The translations under genes were made by a program, and so were the position numbers. From positions 1 through 64,000 of the forward strand of contig NAJO01000015.1 in assembly GCA_002077065.1 (NCBI GenBank): a DNA stretch of 64,000 nucleotides, in the 5' to 3' direction. The notes beneath the pieces were generated by a model that made no database searches, had not been told where the DNA came from, and saw only the letters and a program-made list of their open reading frames with translations. Within the stretch, counting starts at the first letter, position 1, and every line of letters begins with the position of its first letter. Positions 23,907-33,604 of this stretch are shown here, piece by piece. The stretch comes from Cryoendolithus antarcticus (lineage: Eukaryota > Ascomycota > Dothideomycetes > Cladosporiales > Cladosporiaceae).

Positions 23907-25352
23907 CTAGGCTGAGTAACTCCCGTCCTTCTCCCCTCGCAATCGACTCTGACTTCTAGCCCTCGATCTCGACCGCGGCGCCGCCTTCTCCCCAACCGAA
24001 TGCCGCTGCGCGCGATTCTTCAGCCGTGATGTGCGGCTTTCACCTGGCAAATCAACACCATCTGGTAGTTCCTTGCCCAGCATGGTGAAGTCTCTAGGTC
24101 GGAGCGTGATCTTCGTGGACTCGAGTCCATATCGCGCCTTTTGGTATCGTCGCACTGTGATTGGGTAGACGAAGACGAATATGCAAGAGAGGACGAGGAT
24201 GGGCAAAGCGACGTAGAGGTAGTAGATCGCCGGCCACGTGATGGTAGTGATACCGAAGACTGACGCGAGGAATGAGATGGGCAGGAATAGCGTTGCGACT
24301 GTCGTGAGAAATGAACTGTCATCGCTTTGCTCGGCGTTCTGGATGTTGAACTCGAGGTCTAGGAGGTTATTGAAGCGCTCTTTCAGACTGTCGAGTTTGG
24401 AGTCGAATTGCTCGAGGTCGTCGATTGAGTCGTCCATGTCGTCCCAGAGCGGGTCCTTCTGCTCTGAGACGGGCACATCAGTTTGTAGCTTCTTCAGCTT
24501 CTTGAAGCTGCGGGAGTGGAAGCGGAGGTAGTCCTTCAGCTCGTAGATGCGGTCGACTTCTATATGCATCGTCCTAGTACGCAGCTTGACAGGGAATTGC
24601 TGACCATGCGAGTTGATCTCTGCTTCGTCGAGACGTGTGATGAGTGCTCGTAAAATGTTCTGCCAGTCTGTGAGTAGCCAGTAGAGTCGGATGAAGATGA
24701 AGCAGACGCCTTCCTCATCTCCACGAGGTTGTGAGAGGTCTTGATTAGCGTACAGATACGGGAACATGATCTCTCCCACGACGTGCTCGGCGACAGGCGT
24801 ATTCCGGGTGAAGATCAAAGTTGTGCTGACTCCGCGATCGAATCTACAAGCACCGCGTCCCAAAGACCACACACCGACACGCATCCGATATTGCTCGATG
24901 ACAGGCATACTACGCTCCTCATCGCTCTCCGGAGGTTCCATGCCGACTGACCAGTAGTACACTTCGGGCACATTTATTTGATCTGTGATGAATGTCCATG
25001 GTACATACTGTCCAGACATGGAGGCTTTCTCTGGGAACTGCGCTGTGCCGGCAAACTGCAGCTCTCGACTTAGCTCGCTAATTCCTTCCCAGTAGTCTTC
25101 GAAGCAGGCGCCCAGCAGCTCACTAAGCCAATTCTGGTGCCCGTTGATCGAGATCATGAGCGGGTCGTCTGGGTGCATGCGCACTTGATCGTCGACGAGA
25201 CGAGCGAAGCGGCCTGCATCTCGAGGACCAGTTGCTTGCATCTCGTGATATCGATTTGCGCTGCGTCTGCTGCCGATGCGGATCGTGATCGGGGCGTCGT
25301 AGCCATAGCCGGGAGGTGAGCGGCGACGGGCATGCCGTCGCCGACCAGCCAT
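23907..25352 (-). CDS. CorA-like membrane protein without canonical GMN
   Basis: A 481-residue single-exon protein with the layout of CorA-type Mg2+ channels. It has a large cytosolic N-terminal domain, a long helix that includes an acidic coiled-coil-like part (WDDMDDSIDDLEQFDSKLDSL, about 300-320), and two closely spaced transmembrane helices at about 343-365 and 370-395. The loop between them, which normally carries Gly-Met-Asn, reads SVFGITTITWP, so GMN is replaced by GIT. The C-terminal tail is very basic (RSRSRARSQSR). CorA members without GMN are known among fungal CorA-like proteins, and transport activity or selectivity cannot be assumed. The ATG at 25352 begins MAGRRRHARRRSPPG. Confidence 0.8.
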   Translation of the reverse strand: MAGRRRHARRRSPPGYGYDAPITIRIGSRRSANRYHEMQATGPRDAGRFARLVDDQVRMHPDDPLMISINGHQNWLSELLGACFEDYWEGISELSRELQFAGTAQFPEKASMSGQYVPWTFITDQINVPEVYYWSVGMEPPESDEERSMPVIEQYRMRVGVWSLGRGACRFDRGVSTTLIFTRNTPVAEHVVGEIMFPYLYANQDLSQPRGDEEGVCFIFIRLYWLLTDWQNILRALITRLDEAEINSHGQQFPVKLRTRTMHIEVDRIYELKDYLRFHSRSFKKLKKLQTDVPVSEQKDPLWDDMDDSIDDLEQFDSKLDSLKERFNNLLDLEFNIQNAEQSDDSSFLTTVATLFLPISFLASVFGITTITWPAIYYLYVALPILVLSCIFVFVYPITVRRYQKARYGLESTKITLRPRDFTMLGKELPDGVDLPGESRTSRLKNRAQRHSVGEKAAPRSRSRARSQSRLRGEKDGSYSA

Positions 25353-26100
25353 TGTGGCAGGTGTCTCTGAGTATTGAGAACGATTCGATGAGAAGGGCTT
25401 TCCACGAGCTGAGCTGAATTGCGTGTTGCGAATTTACAAGGCAGTTGGCGTATGACAGGTTCTGTGAAGCACGTTGACAACAGTCGACTTGCTGAAGCTA
25501 GGGCCCGGATCCAGTGTCAGTGTCGTTGCCAAGACTGCCGCATGCGACAGTGCGCCCAGAGGTAGTGTGTTGGCCATGTCGAAAGAGACGTGATGTAAGC
25601 ATGTGGTTGTCAGGTGGCAGGTGCAAGCCTCTCCCGAGCTGAGTCGCGCCAAGCCATATCAGGCAAGAAGCTCGGTCTTGCCAAACTTTGATTCGTCGAA
25701 TCACGCAAACACATGAGCAAGAGCAAGCAATCCCCTGAGGTAGTTTACGCTGTCTCTGTCCAATACGTCTTTTGTGACATGAAATGTCGATCGGGCAAGC
25801 ATTGCAGGATACAGGCCGCGAGTGGCGCTTGCACTCTCGTCGTGCTGCAGACATCTGCGAACTCTGATGACCACGTCTAGCTTACCTCAGGGAGATGCAT
25901 TGATAGGCGGAGAAGCTGGCGGCGACGCGCTAGATTTGCAAGGTGTGTCGGATCATGTCCACGAAGCATGGTAGCTCTCGAGGATGATGCCCAGATCTAT
26001 AGCCGAAGGTGGCTCAGCAGTGGCAACGACGGGACTCCCTTCGTAGCAACAGGGCAACGGATCCAGCGTAGTGAACAAGCCGACAAAGGTGATGTTCAGC
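25353..26100. other. intergenic
   Basis: Upstream region of the CorA-like gene and 3' flank of the small mitochondrial-protein gene. No supported gene. Confidence 0.45.
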
Positions 26101-26425
26101 TTATCGACCACGATGCTTCGGCGGCTCGGCCTTGCCGGTCAATTGATCGATCTTCGTTTGCAGCCCGTTCCTCTGTCGGACAAGCGATTCACGATAGAGC
26201 GCCATCTGCTCGAGCTGCTCGGCGAGTGGTGCCTCGACAACCGCTGCGATCACCTATGCCTCGTTGTTAGCAGTGTTCGCGGTTGCCAAGTCATTTTCTT
26301 CGTACCTGCTTTCGCTCCTGGCGGGTCTTCAAGCCGGCTCCATACCACACTCCTGTGGCGGTGATGGCCGCGACCGAGCCGGTGAGAACGTAGCGACGGA
26401 TCGTCAGTGCTGTAGGATTGGACAT
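26101..26425 (-). CDS. small single-TM, probably mitochondrial, assembly-type protein
   Basis: A 90-residue protein from two exons: 26425-26306 (40 codons) and 26253-26101 (50 codons plus TAA). They are joined over a 52-nt phase-0 intron (GTACGA...CATAG). The N-terminus has two arginines followed by one hydrophobic glycine-rich segment (RRYVLTGSVAAITATGVWYG), then a charged amphipathic helix (EQLEQMALYRESLVRQRNGL). This shape resembles short inner-membrane cytochrome-oxidase assembly proteins of fungi, but I cannot assign a specific family with certainty. It is divergently transcribed from HSK3, with only 199 bp between the two ATGs. It is too short to stand out as a single open frame, and the splice model is the main evidence. 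Confidence 0.6.
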
Positions 26426-26624
26426 TTTACGACTTGCTGATCTGACAATTCCATTCCATTTGGAGTCGTCGTTGCGAGAGACTTGATATCAATGGCGAAG
26501 TATTTGGTGTAGACCGCCTAGACCTTCCGCTCTCGGCACGCGTTCATCATCGCGTCTCTCAAAACACCTGAAGTACTGCACTTTGTCGAGAAATAGACCA
26601 CAGTGTGGTACACAAGCAGCTACG
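26426..26624. promoter_or_regulatory. bidirectional promoter between two small genes
   Basis: The 199 bp between the divergent ATGs of the small mitochondrial-type protein (26425) and HSK3 (26625) must hold both leaders and both promoters. No TATA-like or other clear element is visible to me. Confidence 0.5.
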
Positions 26625-26983
26625 ATGTCCTCTCACCCTCGGACTCCTGGTACGACATCTATTCACTCTACCTCTCGCCTCTCCACGCTCCCGACCTCCG
26701 CTTCGAAGTCGCGCCAGCTCTCCCATCTTCACGCGCAGCTAGCACAGCTGACAGCCAATATGAGTGACCTCGAGAACTTGCTACGGATGACGGCAGTCCA
26801 GGCAGAGGGTATGAGAGGGCTGGGTGGCTACGTGGGTGGGACGTGAGTCGGGAAATTGGACGACCATGGCAAAGGACACGCTGACAGAGAGGCAGGTTCA
26901 TGGCTTCCTCGAAAGTGCTTGGCGAGGAGACTGTAGGCGGAGGCAACGGCACGAATGAGACTACCGGTGGGAAGAAGGACTGA
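26625..26983 (+). CDS. HSK3: DASH/Dam1 complex subunit Hsk3
   Basis: A 101-residue kinetochore protein from two exons, 26625-26842 and 26896-26983. The 53-nt intron (GTGAGT...GGCAG) is phase 2. The splice joins GLGGYVGG-TFMASSKVLGEE, the conserved core of Hsk3, which reads RQLSHLHAQLAQLTANMSDL just before it. Hsk3 is one of ten small subunits of the DASH ring that couples kinetochores to microtubules in fungi. The N-terminus (MSSHPRTPGTTSIHSTSRLS) and the Gly/Asn tail are low complexity. The ATG at 26625 is preferred; an upstream in-frame start is non-ATG. The assignment rests on the central helix and is confident for such a small protein. Confidence 0.88.
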
Positions 26984-27532
26984 TGATACTCTGCCTAAGG
27001 GGGAATGAACTCAGTCACATAAGCTTGCCATCACGGGCAGCGGCGTGGTATGACTACCTACACGCGCAGGGGTGCTCAGTATTGTAGAGCCGCGATATGC
27101 GCTCTTCTGTGAGCGCCTCGCAGCTTCGCGGTACCACGCCGACGTCGAGCTGTTCCAGACTGAGCTTCGCAACACGCTCGCACCAGCCGCCGTCATGATC
27201 CATCCGAAGGCGCTCTCCCAACGAGAGAGTACTGAGGAGGAACATGCGGTTGGAACCTGCGAGGGACTTGCTCGTGCAAGGGGTGTGGTCAGCAGCATTC
27301 GCTTCTGAGGCCATCTGCCTGCTCCGAGTCGGGGCATTTCGCATACATGTGATTGAGGACGCTTGAGGACACTTGATGGACGCAAGTGAATATAGGACGA
27401 GCTGCATGCTCGTGCCATTCTCTATAATGCTCGTTCAACACTCCAACACTCCGACACAGTCCAATCCTATCGAACACACAAGGATAGAGCCACCTGTCAG
27501 CGGAACACTAGACTCGACCGCACGCCGATACA
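26984..27532. other. intergenic, no gene recognised
   Basis: Overlapping open frames occur on both strands (for example 27418-27011 minus and 27072-27308 plus), but none has recognisable motifs or a convincing splice partner. Confidence 0.4.
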
Positions 27533-27874
27533 ATGGCGCCTCCAGTGCAGGAACAACCTACGCTGGCCGACGCGAGTCCCTATCAAGCTCAACATGACTC
27601 GGTCACCATGGAGAGATCGGACTTGAAGACCACACCCACTCCTCGCAACAAGCCTGGCAAGAAGCCCCTCGCAACGCATCAGCAAAATGCCGATACCGGT
27701 TCTGAAAGCAAGTCTCCCAAGCAAACCCGGCTCGTGCTTTCTCCAACGCTTCACACGCCAGCACCAAACTTCAGCGACTCAGCATCCACTGCGACTCTCT
27801 CGACGAAGCCGACGATGCAGACGAAGGCGCTCGCGGATCACAAGTGGATCGAGTTGACGCCAAGACGAGGCTAG
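27533..27874 (+). CDS. short hypothetical protein, low complexity
   Basis: A 113-codon open frame starting in a good context (ACAATGGCG). The product is Thr/Pro/Ser/Lys-rich and probably disordered, with no domain seen. It lies alone between HSK3 and the MADS-box gene. It may be a real small fungal protein or a chance open frame; I give it low weight. Confidence 0.3.
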   Translation: MAPPVQEQPTLADASPYQAQHDSVTMERSDLKTTPTPRNKPGKKPLATHQQNADTGSESKSPKQTRLVLSPTLHTPAPNFSDSASTATLSTKPTMQTKALADHKWIELTPRRG

Positions 27875-28715
27875 CGACTGCTTGTTGTTGTTTGAGTCAG
27901 GGAACAGAGAAAAGTCAGGCAAACGGTGCCCTATCAGGCTCGATACCTTTTAATTCTGCAGTGGACGAGGTGCTGGTATGCCCATCAAGCAGCGACTCCT
28001 CACTGGCGCGATCCCATCTACGACAACTCGCAGCTACACATACGGGAGGCGGATAGACCTGGGTCAATGGTGTGAAGCAAGACGTCTGAGACAGCGAAGC
28101 CGAAGCGTGTCACTGTTGGACTGAAGTAAGTACATGTAGAGGTGCGATTGATTTGGACTGGTAGCTATACTAGACAGGATCCAATTGCGATCTTGCTACA
28201 GAAGTGCTTGACTATGGTGTTCTGTGCGAAGATAGGGTACCGGGAAGCCACGTCGAAAGCTCAGAGGTCTGTGGTACCATCGTCTTGTCATGCTTGACTG
28301 CACATCGCCCGATCCGTACGCCAGTCTGTAGTAGCAAGTAGTACAAGCACTAGCTACTCCAATCGCGATCTAACGACGCGCTTGGCTGCAGGAGCGCGCC
28401 TGCTAGTTTCAGCCGCAGCTGATCACCCCTTCCAGTTCCCCGCTCTTGCTGGGCACCTAACGGCATCCCCCTTTTGAGTCCTCGCATCTCTATCTAACCG
28501 CATCCATCACTTGCACACCCAACCCTCGTCTATGAAATCACTCTGATTCACCCGCTTCTCTCACCTCGACTCAAGCCCTCACGTGAACGGCCCCGGCCGC
28601 CTTGGCACCCGCCGCGCTCCTACCCGCCGAAACTCCCGAAGCATCTCACCAGCTCTAAGAGGCAACTCATCCACAATTACCCAAAGCGTCACCACGCCTA
28701 ACCCCATCAAGCACC
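27875..28715. other. intergenic, upstream of MADS-box gene
   Basis: Likely promoter and pyrimidine-rich leader of the MCM1-type gene. CT-rich tracts between 28450 and 28600 are typical of fungal core promoters. No other feature is supported. Confidence 0.45.
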
Positions 28716-29518
28716 ATGGCCGCCGACATCACCGCCCACGACCAGACCAACTCCCCCGGCGCCCACGACGACCTGGGCAACGGCAACGGTGCCATTGAAA
28801 GCAGGGGCATCAAGCGTCCGCGTCAGAGCGCCGCTGCCGACGATGATGGCGACGACGACGATGGGGATGGGCCGAGCAGGGAGAGACGCAAGATCGAGAT
28901 CAAGTTTATACAGGATAAGTCGAGACGGCATATCACTTTCAGCAAGCGGAAGGCTGGCATCATGAAGAAGGTGCGTTGTTATCGTCGAGAGACGCGTAGA
29001 CCTGAACGCGACCGAGCGTCTTGTATGTGATGAGCGAACCATATACTGACCAAAGTGATAGGCATACGAGTTGTCAGTCCTTACTGGCACACAAGTCCTC
29101 TTGTTGGTTGTGTCGGAGACTGGTCTCGTGTACACCTTCACGACTCCAAAACTCCAGCCACTCGTCACCAAGCCTGAAGGCAAGAATTTGATTCAGGTAT
29201 GTGGCCTTGTCCATTCTACACCGTCCAGCATCGACTACTGACACAACATGCCAGGCCTGCCTGAACGCGCCCGAACCCGCAGACTCCAACGGCGTTGACG
29301 GCGACCAACCGGAGTCACCCGAGGAGCAGCACGCTGCACCTGTGCCCATGCCAGCCAATATCGCGCAGACACTTCCACGCAACCAGAACCCACAGCAGTA
29401 CATGACTGCCGACCAGCAGCAGGCTTTGCAGTACCAGGCGTATCTGCAACAGCAGCAAGCCGCGCAGCAGGGTGCCTACCCCATGCCACCCGGCCAGGGG
29501 ATGCCACAGGGCCGCTAG
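28716..29518 (+). CDS. MCM1: MADS-box transcription factor, Mcm1 type
   Basis: A 217-residue SRF-type MADS-box factor from three exons: 28716-28970, 29062-29196 and 29255-29518. The introns (91 and 58 nt) are both phase 0. After an acidic, disordered N-terminus (DDDGDDDDGDG), the MADS domain runs RRKIEIKFIQDKSRRHITFS, then KRKAGIMKK-AYELSVLTGTQ across the first junction. It continues with VLLLVVSETGLVYTFTTPKL and the SAM-like extension to KNLIQ-ACLNAPEP across the second. The tail is Gln-rich (QQALQYQAYLQQQQAAQQ) and ends MPQGR. Mcm1 works with mating-type and other cofactors in mating, cell cycle and development. The frame stays open for 17 codons after the TAG (see findings). Confidence 0.95.
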
Positions 29519-29541
29519 GAGGGCGCTGATGAAGCTGCGGG

Positions 29542-29563
29542 GCTGATCAAGGAGTTGATCAGC
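29542..29563 (+). repeat. perfect 9-bp inverted repeat in the 3' region of the MADS gene
   Basis: GCTGATCAA, a 4-nt loop GGAG, then TTGATCAGC, 24 bp after the MCM1 stop. The arms pair perfectly and could form a stem-loop in the 3' UTR. It may be a by-product of the helix-like codons in the open frame that continues here. Confidence 0.5.
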
Positions 29564-29572
29564 GAGGTGTAA

Positions 29573-30185
29573 TGTCTTCGGATGGACGAACAAGCAAGTA
29601 CGACAGGATTAGCTTGCCGAGCAGACGTATAGGAGAGTGTGGGCGATACAGAGAATTGACCTGCATGGCGTTATGAGGCGTGTGATAGGCTTTGGCGGTT
29701 GCTGTTGTAGAGAATTGGTAGATCCAGTATCCTTCTCGTCTCAACCGACTCGACGTTTTCACATACCTCTCCAAGCCAGACACGCGAATTACAACAAAGC
29801 GGACCACTCGAGAAGCCGACGATTGATACCGCTAGGTAGTATATACTACACTACGATGATGAATCGCTGTCAGTGCTCCCTAGGAGAGTTTGTAAGAGAC
29901 ATCTTACTCTCGCCGACAGCGTGGGGCCTGATGTACTGTCGCGACGCTGCTTGTGCTAGCATCTTCATCCGCCTTCAATCGCTGAGTGTTCCGCGCATTC
30001 TATCACTCGCGTGCCAGAGTCCCGTGAACATCTTCCGATTACCTCAGAAGGGTCCGTAAGATTACAGCCAGACACGTGCGTGCATAATTACATTTGATTC
30101 GTGTTCATCGTATGCACTACCTTCGAGCTGCCATTCTGTCTTCTACTACCATACAGATATCCCTCGCCCCCCATATCTTGATGTC
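29573..30185. other. intergenic between convergent genes
   Basis: Holds the 3' flanks of the MADS-box gene and of the MFS transporter. No supported feature. Confidence 0.45.
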
Positions 30186-32296
30186 TCACATGACCACAGC
30201 AACATGGTCATCCATGTACTTCCCAATGTCCCCCATGAAGCACGCTGCCACGATGCTCACACTCCCGAACGCAATACTAGTATAGTACACGTACTTATAC
30301 GCCTCCGCGTACGCCATCTGGCCCGCCAGCACAATGCCCTCGTAAGCGCCGGGGACGTTCATAACGCCTGGCAGCTCGGCGATTGGCGGCAGCAGGGAGG
30401 CGCCGGTAAGTTTTATGGCGTCTGTGATGATTTCGACGGAGGTGATGTTGAGTTTTAGGGCCATGAAGCCGCCGATGTGATAAGTTGCGGCGGGGATGAA
30501 TTTGTTGACGAAGACGTTGTAGCTGGGAGGGTTGTTACTATGAGTGTTCTCGTTAGGGAGGGATTCGGGGGCACGCACTAGACGGTGTAGCCGATCGACC
30601 CTCCAATAACGCGGATTGCGAGGGTGAGAGCTGTGACTGTAGCGATGAGGTCGTCGGGGCAGATGATGGTCGCTATGGGTCTGTCAGTCGATGTACAAGC
30701 CATCACGGAGTTTAGAGGAGAGCGTACTGATGATCGAAGCTGGCACCACAATTCCGCCAATGCCGAGTCCAGCCAAGATGAGTATGCCCCAGAGCTTGTG
30801 GAGGTTGTCCTGCTCAGCATAGGCCAGAGCGCCACAGCCGGCTGTCATGAGGACCGAGGAGATAACCAGCAGCAGGCGGATCTGGCCCTTTAGAGCAGAG
30901 ATGAGGTAGAGCACGAGGCAGGCACCGGTCAAGATCGAGAAGCCGACAGGAATACCGCGAATACCGACGCCAACGGGATCGTGACCGTAAACGTTGAAGG
31001 CCTGCATGCGAGATATCAGCTATACGTTCTAAAGGCAGGAGGAAGTGCAAGTACTCACCTGCGTGGGCCAGAACATGAGGATAGAGAAGAAGTTGGCGCC
31101 AGAGATGAAGGTAATGACCAGGGTCAGAGCCAGAACGCGAGGATCCTGTCGAAGCCGCTTGGGAAACATAGGGTACTTGGCGCCATATGACTCCCACACG
31201 AAGAAGCCGACGATCATGGCCACACCGAGAATCAACGGAACGAGGACATGCACAGATTTCCACGGGTATTGATAGCCACCCCACTGCATGCCACACATAA
31301 CTACACGATCAGGGTCAGTGTGGTACGACACGTGCGATCAATGTCACATGGACTTACACAGCAACATGCCAACGATTGACAGAAAACCGCCAACGTAGTC
31401 AATCTGCGCCAGAATCTCCTTACGGCTCAGACCAGAGCTATTCACACGAGGTGGCGGGAAGTAGAAGACGGCAGTCATGACCAGCCCGATGGCAGCCCAG
31501 ATACCGCAGAGAAGGCCGATGTACCTCCAAGAGCCGTGCGCGGCGATAAGCTGACCCCAGAGCACACTCGGGCAGAACGGCACAATCGTGAAGATCAAGA
31601 CCGAAACGTACTTGCCGCGCTGGCTTGTCGGTGCAAGCTCGGACGTAGCAGCCAATGCAGTGAGTTCGTTGATACCAGCTCCAACGCCAGCGAAGACCAT
31701 GCCGCAGATGAAGATGTTCATGGAGTGTGCTGTACTGCAGATGATCATGCCGACCACGATGAAGGATGCACCTATGAGAGCGACGTAGCGGCGACCAATG
31801 AGATCTGAAATCGAGCCTACGAAAGGGCAGACTGCGGCGAGGGAGAGGAGGTTGGCCAGGACGAACCAGATCCAGCGGTCGACCCCTCCGATGTCTGCGT
31901 AGATGATGGGCGGTACGCCGCCGAAGAGGTAGACGGGGATTTGCGAGCCAGTCCATACTGTAGTCAATCATCAGCAAAGGCCCATCGCTCATGTTTGAGA
32001 AGCCACCTACGGAAAGCCATGGCGATCAGACTCATCATGCGTTGGAACGACATCTTGGGCTCCGCATCGTGGTCCATGCCATCGCCGTATGTTCGCACAC
32101 CGTTCTTCTCGTAGTAATTTGGGTGTCCGGGCACGCGCTCATTGGTATGTATCTGCTCGATATGCGACATCGTCGTCTTCTCGCGCGCAGGTGAGCGATC
32201 AGATGCCTCTATCGATCTATCAGTATCTTGTTGGGATTCATACCAGATAGTAGGACACTTACGCGAGCTATCGCTCCGTTCCACGAGTTCCGTCAT
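30186..32296 (-). CDS. MFS transporter, TRI12/siderophore-iron-transporter type
   Basis: A 592-residue, 14-TM-type major-facilitator pump from seven exons: 32296-32263, 32208-32011, 31957-31358, 31300-31059, 31001-30728, 30672-30579 and 30522-30186. All introns are 53-57 nt with GT-AG ends and keep the frame. Junctions give MAF-LWTGSQIPVYLFGG, ML-LFMCGMQWGGY, FWPTQ-AFNVYGHDP, ASII-TTIICPDDLIA and GYTV-YNVFVNKF, all matching the TRI12-like family. The DRxGRR-type loop appears as GSISDLIGRRYVAL between TM2 and TM3. The first intron (32262-32209) is the least certain, because the frame is also open through it. Members export trichothecenes or take up siderophores. No toxin or siderophore cluster surrounds it, so the substrate is unknown. 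Confidence 0.9.
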
Positions 32297-33604
32297 GACT
32301 GCGGTGATTGAGCAGCACGCTCAGTCGATTGGGAAGGGTAACGATTGTGTACACTGGAGTAGGAAAGAACGACCTAAACCTCAATGCTAGGGTAGGAGCA
32401 CCTTCACCTACCTTCAAATACACGCATCACGGATACCCGAGGGTATGCGAGTCAACCTGTAGCTCTTACTCGCGCCCTAACGAAAGATACCTAGCCCGGA
32501 GTCTTTTCCACATTGGCTTGGCCGTCCGGGTTTAAAGTTCGCCATCTGGACCGCCCGCAGAGGTATCCGGATATCGTGTGCTATCGTGGCAGAAACTCTG
32601 AGAGGCGAAATGCGGGGATGTCGATCAGCTGCACGCGATCCCACGCGCGCTATCTTCCACGAGTGGCAGTAGCGTTGCAGAACCGGGCTCTAGATGCGTG
32701 AGCTGTCGTCTCGGCTGGCTTGCGATTGGCGCATTGCGGGAGTCTGGTCCTAGGGTTTCGCAGATGCGGTTTAGATGCTGTGATGAGACACGAGGCGTCG
32801 GGTCGGCAGTTGTGGGGATGCTGTGGCCATCAGTGAGTGTATCAAAGTCGATACCAGTCCGGGACATCGATATGCCCGTTGACCTGGGCCACATCGCAGT
32901 CACTACGCGACCGTCGCTGACTCTGGAGTGACCAAACACGAACAGAGGTCATGTCTGCTGCTGATGTTGCGTGAAGACTGCGGTAGCCAATGTCCAAGAT
33001 TTCTTAGCGGCTCCTCCCCCGCAAAATCCTGGGGAAGCAAAATGGCTTGTTCTGGTGGCTTGTGTTGGCGATGCTCGCCTGGACAAATGGTGGGGTCCAG
33101 CTGTCTGCTCGTGGGGCACGTCTTCCAGCACGAGTAAGAAGACGAGTGGGAATAACAGCACTGACTCGGGAAGTGAAATCAGGCCGCTTGGGCTGCCAGC
33201 GTGCAAATCAGACAGTAGTGGCACAGTGGTAACGGCACCATTGAGAGGCACATTGTCGGATTATGGAAATGCTTCGTCTACAAGCCGACCGTCACAACTC
33301 AGTGTACCCTCAATCCAGACGTCGTTGGCATTCCGATGTCCTGGTGTGTCAAAATCCGATCCACGGCCGTTACTAGCACATGGCAAACTCAATGGCCTAG
33401 AAACGCAGCTTTGCGCAATTTCTCCATCCAGTGCTCGAACCCTAACTACCGCCTCCAAATTTGGCGAGGTCCATGACCGAGGCTATCTAATTCGACCTCC
33501 TCTGCTGTTCGACTAAACAGCTCCTGACAGACGACAGTCTTTCTGGCTGTGTGACAAAGATGATCGCATTAGGATCCAGGATCGTTTCCAGGCCCTCGTG
33601 CCGC
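32297..33604. other. 1.3 kb intergenic, no gene recognised
   Basis: Upstream region of the MFS gene and 3' flank of the next gene. A 181-codon plus-strand frame (32971-33516) opens at GTG, is Ser/Thr-rich and shows no motif, so it was not called. Confidence 0.45.

Noticed and set aside
32971..33516. 181-codon plus-strand frame
   Set aside because: Starts at GTG, Ser/Thr-rich, no recognisable domain; isolated in intergenic sequence.
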